A stretch of 9,679 nt of DNA from JBDRMV01 sp043825615 (GTDB lineage Bacteria; CG03). Position numbers and translations under genes: made by a program. Positions 1 to 4,580 of the stretch are shown piece by piece (positions within the stretch are counted from its first letter, which is position 1; each line of letters begins with the position of its first letter). The DNA is taken from assembly GCA_043825615.1 (NCBI GenBank), contig JBDRRS010000023.1:1-9679 (forward strand), given 5' to 3'. The notes under the pieces were generated by a model. It was not told the origin of the DNA. It ran no database searches and saw only the letters and a program-made list of their open reading frames with translations.

Positions 1-171
1 AAACTTGAGTCAAAAGAACCGAACGGCAAATTTCAGGAATTTCTCCAGAGCGAAGTGAGATTCAGTTCCGTAAAAAAACTGTTCCCCGGCAGGGCGGACG
101 AACTTTTCCGGAAAGCCGAAAAAGCAATGCTCGAAAGATACAGCCACTACAAGAAACTTGCTCAGGATTAA
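1..171 (+). CDS. nifJ: Pyruvate:ferredoxin (flavodoxin) oxidoreductase, C-terminal 56 residues (5' truncated by window edge)
   Basis: Frame 1 is open from the first base and ends at TAA (169-171), giving 56 residues. The segment around RFSSVKKLFPGRADELF followed by an ERYSHYKKLA-type ending matches my knowledge of the extreme C-terminus of single-chain pyruvate:ferredoxin oxidoreductases. In that family a helical tail with an R-[YF]-x-x-[LV] start, a P-x-[RQ]-A-x-x-L core and a final aromatic-basic W/RYxxYKxLA stretch closes the protein. The full enzyme (about 1200 residues) is cytoplasmic and oxidatively decarboxylates pyruvate to acetyl-CoA with reduction of ferredoxin, using thiamine diphosphate and three 4Fe-4S clusters, so it indicates anaerobic metabolism. 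None of the catalytic or cluster-binding regions lies in the window, so the call rests only on the tail. It converges on the dus gene 47 bases downstream. Confidence 0.72.
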   Translation, partial: KLESKEPNGKFQEFLQSEVRFSSVKKLFPGRADELFRKAEKAMLERYSHYKKLAQD

Positions 172-218
172 GTGGTCTGATTCATAAATTCGGTAACGTA
201 TTTTTGTGAAAAGAACTC
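172..218. other. Short convergent intergenic gap, no clear terminator
   Basis: Forty-seven bases separate the nifJ stop from the stop of the opposing dus gene. A shared bidirectional terminator would be expected here. There is a short T run (201-205), but I cannot find a convincing GC-rich stem before it on either strand. Confidence 0.5.
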
Positions 219-1256
219 CTAATTAAACAATTTTGTTTTAAGTTCATCAATTATTTTCAGCAATTGCTCAACACTTTCCGCCGACGATGCTTCCGCCCTG
301 GCCCGGGCGGAGCCCGGAAAATCCTTCAAATACCAGAGGGCAACTTTTTTCATAAACCCGGTTTTGCCGACGTCGCTGTATTTTTCAATATAAGAGAGAT
401 GCTTTTTAAGCAGCGCTGTTTTCTGCGCAACCGTTCTTTTTTCAGGCGGAATCCCCGACTCAAGGTAGTTTTTAATGCCGGCAAATATACCCGGATTACC
501 GAAAGCGCCGCGGGCGACAAATATCCCGTCACAACCGGTTTCTTTAAACATTTTCTCCGCAAGACGATGCGAAAAAATGTTTCCGCTGCCGAAAACGGGA
601 ATATCTACACTTTCTTTTATTTTTTTTATCACCTCATAATCGACTTCCCCGCCGTACATTTGTTTTCTCGTCCTTCCGTGCACAAAAAGCGCCGCAGCGC
701 CCGAATCTTCACAGCCCTTTGCTATACGAACAATCTTTGCAATATCTACCCTGTCAAAACCAACGCGTAATTTTACGGTTACAGGTACGGGAACCGATGA
801 AGATATTTTTTTCACTATCCTGAAAAGAATATCCGGCTTTTCAAGCAGAGCAGCGCCCTGACCGTTCTTCACGACTTTCCTGACCGGACAGGCGGCATTA
901 ATGTCAATAAATTCCGCATCGGATTTCCCTAAAACAATATGCGCCGCATCGTTCATAATATCAGGGTCACTCCCGAGAATCTGGCACGCTACCGGCCTGT
1001 CTTTTTTAATTGTTTTAAGGAATGTCATCGTTTTCCTCTGCCCGCGGACAACGGCGTTTGCTGAAACCATTTCAAAAAACGCCATTTCCGCCCCGCCCTC
1101 CCGGCACATCATCCGGAACGCAATGTCCGACACGCCTGAAAGTGGCGACAGGAAAATATTTGATTTAAAAAATTTCCCGCCGATTTTTATCCCTTTAAGG
1201 AAAACCCGTGCGGAGGCCGTGCGCTGCGTCTTATCTCCAGCAGGTTTTACCGTCAT
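219..1256 (-). CDS. dusB: tRNA-dihydrouridine synthase, DusB-like
   Basis: A flavoenzyme that reduces specific uridines in the tRNA D-loop to dihydrouridine with NADPH and FMN; cytoplasmic. Numbered from an upstream in-frame TTG at 1289, the protein shows the FMN-barrel entry FLSPLSGVSD (46-55), the signature DINAACPVRKVVKNGQGAAL (129-148) with catalytic Cys134, the VKLRVGFD strand (Lys172), VHGRTRKQMYGG (203-214, His204), the phosphate-binding IPVFGSGNI (230-238) and VARGAFGNPGIF (258-269). All Dus landmarks are present and the length is normal. Oddity: the usual DIN-M-G-CP is DIN-A-A-CP here. I prefer ATG at 1256 (345 residues) to the TTG at 1289 (356 residues). Neither has a clear Shine-Dalgarno, and family similarity starts only around GIKIGGKF, so the first ~20 residues are a lineage extension or a mis-set start. 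It is divergent from the YchF-like gene. DusB versus another Dus subfamily is a judgement from overall pattern. Confidence 0.93.
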   Translation of the reverse strand: MTVKPAGDKTQRTASARVFLKGIKIGGKFFKSNIFLSPLSGVSDIAFRMMCREGGAEMAFFEMVSANAVVRGQRKTMTFLKTIKKDRPVACQILGSDPDIMNDAAHIVLGKSDAEFIDINAACPVRKVVKNGQGAALLEKPDILFRIVKKISSSVPVPVTVKLRVGFDRVDIAKIVRIAKGCEDSGAAALFVHGRTRKQMYGGEVDYEVIKKIKESVDIPVFGSGNIFSHRLAEKMFKETGCDGIFVARGAFGNPGIFAGIKNYLESGIPPEKRTVAQKTALLKKHLSYIEKYSDVGKTGFMKKVALWYLKDFPGSARARAEASSAESVEQLLKIIDELKTKLFN

Positions 1257-1296
1257 GCTCAATTCTACAAAAAACCGCTCACAACTCAAATTATTT

Positions 1297-1305
1297 TGCT
1301 ATAAT
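1297..1305 (+). promoter_or_regulatory. Extended -10 promoter for the YchF-like gene (possible leaderless start)
   Basis: The sequence TGCTATAAT is a perfect TGnTATAAT extended -10 element. No good -35 hexamer is visible 16-18 bases upstream, which extended -10 promoters do not need. The last T is at 1305, so transcription would be expected to start about 7 bases later, at or next to the A of the ATG at 1312. There is no Shine-Dalgarno sequence between the promoter and that ATG, which agrees with a leaderless mRNA. The element lies in the 55-base divergent region shared with dus. Confidence 0.6.
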
Positions 1306-1311
1306 TAAATT

Positions 1312-2013
1312 ATGAAAATATATTTCAGCGGAATCGCGCTTAGCGGAGGAAAGATTAAATACAGGGATGAGCGCCTTGAGAAACTCGACGAGAAATTCAA
1401 ACCGAAAAAAGTCGGTCCTTTTTTTCCGGAATTCATAATATCCGGACCCGAGCAGGCGGATGCTATAGCCGTAACGAAAGATAAACTGATTGACATCCTC
1501 ATACCCGATATGGAGAAATTTGAGAGCAGGATTTCAAAAAGTGTCAGCGGTGAAGAAAAAAAACTTGCTGAAAAGTGCCTTGCTTCTCTCGGGGAAGAAA
1601 AACCCCTCTGCGATATATTTTTTTCGGATGAGGAACGCACTCTGCTTGCGGGTCTCGCGCCTTTGAGTTTTAAGCCGGTCGTAATTGCCGAAAAAAACAG
1701 CAGTTCCAATAATATTATCGCACAGGTTCTGAAAAAAGCCGGCATTATGTTCTTCTATACCGTCGGCAAGGACGAGTGCAAGGCGTGGCCTGCGGAAGAA
1801 AATTCCGACGCCCTCACATGCGCCGGGAAAATACACTCTGACCTTGCAAAGGGTTTTATAAAAGCCGACGTGATAAATTATAATGATTTAATCACTGTTT
1901 ACAACATGCGCGAGGCGGGTGAAAAAGGGCTCGTAAAAACAGTCGGCAGGGACTATATTATACGGGACGGAGACATAATAGAAATCCGGTTCAATGTCTC
2001 AAAAAAAACTTGA
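1312..2013 (+). CDS. YchF/Obg-like protein lacking the GTPase domain (TGS/DUF933 domain protein)
   Basis: Function unknown. Residues ~146-229 (FFYTVGKDECKAW, AGKIHSDLAKGFIKADVINY, then GRDYIIRDGDIIEIRFNV) match the C-terminal TGS-like DUF933 domain of the ribosome-associated ATPase/GTPase YchF almost point for point. Upstream, RDERLEKLDEKFKPKKV (18-34) matches the YchF stretch after its switch region (DPRLDKL...KPKKV). Residues 60-115 match the helical coiled-coil arm and its EEKPL...S.EE..LL exit, and KPVVIAEKN matches the KPVLYVANV strand. Missing are a proper P-loop GxxxxGK[ST], the DIAG Walker B/switch II and the nucleotide-specificity motif. The length is 233 residues against about 363 for YchF. 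The N-terminus MKIYFSGIALSGGK may be a decayed P-loop strand with one residue too many and no Ser/Thr after Lys. The frame is intact, so this looks like a maintained paralog that no longer binds nucleotide, perhaps a ribosome- or RNA-binding protein. It heads a cluster with nfu and iscU. Confidence 0.85.
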   Translation: MKIYFSGIALSGGKIKYRDERLEKLDEKFKPKKVGPFFPEFIISGPEQADAIAVTKDKLIDILIPDMEKFESRISKSVSGEEKKLAEKCLASLGEEKPLCDIFFSDEERTLLAGLAPLSFKPVVIAEKNSSSNNIIAQVLKKAGIMFFYTVGKDECKAWPAEENSDALTCAGKIHSDLAKGFIKADVINYNDLITVYNMREAGEKGLVKTVGRDYIIRDGDIIEIRFNVSKKT

Positions 2014-2040
2014 TTTTTAATGAACCGAAGTTTTATCACA

Positions 2041-2046
2041 AGGAGG
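2041..2046 (+). promoter_or_regulatory. Strong Shine-Dalgarno for nfu
   Basis: AGGAGG followed by GGGT and then ATG at 2051 is the strongest ribosome binding site seen in the window and fixes the nfu start. It contrasts with the YchF-like gene just upstream, which has none. Confidence 0.8.
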
Positions 2047-2050
2047 GGGT

Positions 2051-2272
2051 ATGAAAGAAAAAGTTAAAGAAGTTCTTGAACAGGTAAAACTGTCTCTGGG
2101 AGCGCACGGGGGCTCCGTGGAACTTGTGGATGTAACGGAAGACGGAACCGTAAAGGTGCGCCTCACGGGGGCATGCTGCGGCTGCCCGATGGCGCAGATG
2201 ACGCTTAAGGAAGGAATCGAAAAAGCTCTTAAAGAACAAATCCCGCAGATAAAAAAAGTAGAAGCGGTTTAG
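2051..2272 (+). CDS. nfu: NFU-type Fe-S cluster scaffold/carrier (NifU C-terminal domain)
   Basis: A 73-residue protein consisting of a single NifU C-terminal (NFU) domain. The core is a helix (KEKVKEVLEQVKLSL), the GGSVELVDV strand, VKVRLTGACCGCPMAQMTLKEGIE (34-57) and a last helix. The C-x-x-C pair that holds a 4Fe-4S cluster between two subunits is Cys42/Cys45; an extra Cys43 lies between them. Such stand-alone NFU proteins receive clusters from IscU/SufB-type machinery and pass them to apoproteins in the cytoplasm. The start is set by the AGGAGG at 2041-2046. It lies 37 bases after the YchF-like stop and 56 bases before the IscU homolog, on the same strand, so co-transcription is likely. 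The NFU and IscU halves that are fused in NifU are separate genes here, in reverse order. Confidence 0.93.
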   Translation: MKEKVKEVLEQVKLSLGAHGGSVELVDVTEDGTVKVRLTGACCGCPMAQMTLKEGIEKALKEQIPQIKKVEAV

Positions 2273-2274
2273 GC

Positions 2275-2292
2275 GGGGTCAGGTCTTGCATT
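2275..2292. repeat. Possible copy of a dispersed intergenic repeat (GGGGTCAGGTCTTGCATT)
   Basis: The 18 bases at 2275-2292, directly after the nfu stop, match a phrase I remember as recurring between genes in many environmental bacterial genomes, often near REP-associated IS200-like transposases. Only one copy is in this window, so it cannot be proven a repeat from here. The rest of the 56-base gap (2273-2328) contains no other recognisable signal except the iscU ribosome binding site AGAGG near its end. Confidence 0.35.
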
Positions 2293-2328
2293 CATACATT
2301 TCTCCTATAAAAAAGTTAAAGAGGTCTG

Positions 2329-2713
2329 ATGGAATACAGCGATAAAGTAAAAGAGCACTTTGCAAACCCGAGGAACGTCGGGGAAATAAAAGACGCCGAC
2401 GGCATCGGTAAAGTCGGAAGCCCCGTCTGCGGCGATGTAATGGAACTCTACATAAAAGTTAAAGACGGGGGGGATAGCCGACGTTAAATTCAAGACATTC
2501 GGCTGCGCCGCAGCGATAGCGTCGTCTTCGGTGCTTACGGAAATCGTGAAGGGAAAAACAATTAATGAAGTGCTTGCAATATCAAATAAATCGGTTGTCG
2601 AAGCGCTCGGGGGTCTGCCTCCCGTAAAAATACATTGCTCTGTCCTCGCGGAAGACGCCCTGAAGGCGGCAATAACCGATTATCTCAAAAAAAAAAAAAA
2701 ACCAGAAGCGTAA
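2329..2713 (+). pseudogene. iscU: IscU/NifU N-terminal Fe-S scaffold, frameshifted at a G7 tract
   Basis: IscU builds Fe-S clusters from iron and desulfurase-derived sulfur in the cytoplasm. ATG at 2329 follows an AGAGG site. Frame 0 gives a 52-residue product ending at TAA 2485-2487, because the G run 2467-2473 has seven G. With six G, the gene reads as a normal 127-residue IscU. It then has all conserved ligands: Cys34 in PVCGD, Cys59 in KTFGCAAAIASSS, and His102-Cys103 in LPPVKIHCS, which is also the chaperone-binding LPPVK motif. The perfect conservation downstream of the break points to a base-calling error, a very recent mutation, or slippage that rescues the frame. A second homopolymer, 15 A at 2687-2701, encodes five Lys near the C-terminus. 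The stop TAA (2711-2713) abuts the cysS stop. No cysteine desulfurase lies nearby. Confidence 0.88.
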
Positions 2714-4081
2714 CTATTCTTCTGCCGACCATTTTGTCCCCTCGGACGTGTCTTCAAGGCAGACGCCTTTTTCAAGAAGTTCCGTTCTTATTCTGTCCGC
2801 CTCTTTGTAATTTTTTGATTTCCTCGCCTCTTCCCTTTCCTTTATCTTCCCGAGGATTTCTTTTTCTGAAACTTTTAAAACCTTTTGTTTTTTCTCAAGG
2901 TGAAGGAAACCGAGGATTTTGTCCGTTTCCTCGAGCTTTTCCAGAACAATTTTCGCGCGCGTCCGGTTAAAAAGTTTTACAAGAGCAAAAAAATGCGAAA
3001 AAGCGGAAGAAGTATTAAAATCGTCGCAAAGAGCCTCTATAAATTTGTTAAAAATTTCGTCAGCCGATTTTTCAATTTTCCCGGAACTCTCTACGAGGGG
3101 AGTTACCTCAAAAATCCTGTTCACTCTTTCAAGGGAACGACCTGCATCCCTGAGGTTATCGGGGGAAAAGTCAACCGGCGAACGGTAGTGCTGGCTGAGA
3201 AGAAAAAACCTCACAGTCTGAGGCGAAAAGTCCTTATAAATGTCCCGCAGCGTAAAAAAATTGCCGAGCGACTTGCTCATCTTCTCCTTATTTATTGTCA
3301 CAAAACCGTTGTGCAGCCAGAACCTGCTGAACGTCTTGCCGGTAAGCGAGGCGCTTTGCGCTATTTCGTTCTCGTGGTGCGGGAAAACAAGGTCCTGCCC
3401 GCCGCCGTGAATATCCAGCGTTTCGCCGATATATTTCATGCTCATAACCGAACACTCTATATGCCAGCCGGGCCTCCCACTGCCCCACGGACTTTCCCAA
3501 CAGGGTTCCCCTGCCTCCGATTTCTTCCAGAGAGCAAAATCAAGAGGACTTTCTTTCTTCTTATCAACCTCAACCCTTGAGCCCGGCTTTAACTCGCCGG
3601 GATTTCTTCCCGAGAGTTTCCCGTAATCCGGAAACCTGTTTACCCTGTAATAAATGCTGCCGTCAATTTCATAGGCAAAATCTTTTTCCTGAAGTGTCCG
3701 GACAGCGTTAATTATATCCGGAATATGTGACGAAACTCTGACGGACACATCCGCGTCGCCAACGGCGAGGCGGCGGATATCTTGATAATATTCATCAATG
3801 TAACTCGCGGAAATTTCATCCCATGGACGGTTTTCTTCTTTACTTCTCGCTATGATTTTGTCGTCAATGTCCGTGAAATTCTGGACGTATTTTACATTAT
3901 ACCCGGCGTATTTCAAAAATCTCCTGACAGCGTCAAAAACAACATAACATCTGGCGTGTCCGAGGTGGGTGAAGTCATACGGGGTTATCCCGCAGACGTA
4001 CATCCCGACTTTCCCTTTTTTAAGCGGGATAAATTCATCCTTCTTTTTTGTCAGAGTGTTATAGAAATAAATTTTTCTCAT
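2714..4081 (-). CDS. cysS: Cysteinyl-tRNA synthetase
   Basis: Class I aminoacyl-tRNA synthetase that charges tRNA-Cys. Counting from ATG 4081 (455 residues), the landmarks are: Cys30 in MYVCGITPYD (zinc ligand), the HIGH-type motif HLGH (39-42), Cys210 in GWHIECSVMS, His235 and Glu239 in FPHHENEIAQS (the other zinc ligands), the adjacent GGGQDLVF, and KMSKSLGN (267-274). The C-terminal anticodon-binding region ends in the standard AR..KNYKEADRIR-type helix and a terminal tryptophan. Length is normal. An in-frame start 24 bases upstream exists, but ATG 4081 forms a 4-base ATGA overlap with the ispF stop (4078-4081) and starts at the family-typical MRKIYFYNTL, so translation is probably coupled to ispF. 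Its stop TAG is immediately next to the stop of the convergent iscU gene. It appears to be the last gene of the long minus-strand block. Confidence 0.97.
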   Translation of the reverse strand: MRKIYFYNTLTKKKDEFIPLKKGKVGMYVCGITPYDFTHLGHARCYVVFDAVRRFLKYAGYNVKYVQNFTDIDDKIIARSKEENRPWDEISASYIDEYYQDIRRLAVGDADVSVRVSSHIPDIINAVRTLQEKDFAYEIDGSIYYRVNRFPDYGKLSGRNPGELKPGSRVEVDKKKESPLDFALWKKSEAGEPCWESPWGSGRPGWHIECSVMSMKYIGETLDIHGGGQDLVFPHHENEIAQSASLTGKTFSRFWLHNGFVTINKEKMSKSLGNFFTLRDIYKDFSPQTVRFFLLSQHYRSPVDFSPDNLRDAGRSLERVNRIFEVTPLVESSGKIEKSADEIFNKFIEALCDDFNTSSAFSHFFALVKLFNRTRAKIVLEKLEETDKILGFLHLEKKQKVLKVSEKEILGKIKEREEARKSKNYKEADRIRTELLEKGVCLEDTSEGTKWSAEE

Positions 4082-4530
4082 TCTATCAGGCAGGCGCAAA
4101 AACACGCAATGCCTTCATTGTCTATCCCTATGCCCTCGGGCCTCGTCGCCTTTATGCTGACGGAACCCTTTTTTATATTCAGCGCTTTCGCAAGAACGCT
4201 TCTCATCCTGTTATAGTACTTTGAAAGGCGGGGTCTCCCGCACAGGACGATACAATCAGCATTAACGACTTTCACTTTTGCTATACTCATTGTTTTTTCA
4301 AGAAGTTTTACGGACGAAATGTTTTTGTATTTCGGGTCGGTGTCGGGAAAATGCTTACCTTTATCTCCCTGCCCCGCGGCGCCTAATACCGCATCAATGA
4401 CCGAATGGAGCAGGGCGTCCCCGTCCGAATGGCCGGCAAGGCCTTTCTCAAAGTCAATTCTGACGCCGCCCAGATAGAAAGGCCGCCCCGTCGCGAAAGG
4501 ATGTATGTCAAACCCTATCCCAACTTTCAC
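4078..4530 (-). CDS. ispF: 2-C-methyl-D-erythritol 2,4-cyclodiphosphate synthase
   Basis: Converts CDP-methylerythritol 2-phosphate to the cyclic diphosphate with release of CMP, in the MEP pathway to isoprenoids; a cytoplasmic trimer. At 150 residues it is slightly shorter than the usual ~157. Metal ligands Asp8 and His10 are in GIGFDIHPF and His42 is in GHSDGDALLHSVIDAVLGA. HFPDTDPKYK (60-69) is the substrate-loop motif, and KATRPEGIG (127-135) supplies the conserved Thr and Glu. The usual FTGRGEGI segment is shortened to IDNEGIACF. The start is GTG at 4530, with AGGAAG about 12 bases upstream, a longer than ideal spacing. The stop overlaps the cysS ATG. The upstream gene ends 50 bases away with no visible terminator in the gap. 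IspD, the usual neighbour or fusion partner, is absent here. Confidence 0.97.
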   Translation of the reverse strand: MKVGIGFDIHPFATGRPFYLGGVRIDFEKGLAGHSDGDALLHSVIDAVLGAAGQGDKGKHFPDTDPKYKNISSVKLLEKTMSIAKVKVVNADCIVLCGRPRLSKYYNRMRSVLAKALNIKKGSVSIKATRPEGIGIDNEGIACFCACLIE

Positions 4531-4580
4531 GGGTAATATAATCTTCCTGAAAGTATTAGAACCGTCCCCATTCTTTTTCT

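Noticed and set aside
264..770. 168-residue plus-strand open frame antisense to dus, and similar long antisense frames within cysS, infB and the GH57-like gene
   Set aside because: They lie wholly opposite genes with clear family motifs, lack recognisable domains and show the composition expected of a reverse-strand shadow.
2502..2514. Inverted repeat GCTGCGCCGCAGC downstream of the G7 tract as a frameshift-stimulating hairpin
   Set aside because: It lies about 29 bases after the tract, beyond the usual 5-9 base spacer, would form only a very short stem, and encodes the conserved G-C-A-A-A of IscU, so coding constraint explains it.
2531..2713. Separate 60-residue gene starting at ATG 2531
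   Set aside because: Its sequence is the C-terminal half of IscU and continues directly, in the restored frame, from the 5' half at 2329; a separate product would lack two cluster ligands.
4531..4580. Promoter or terminator in the 50-base gap before ispF
   Set aside because: No GC-rich stem with U run and no paired -35/-10 could be identified on the minus strand.
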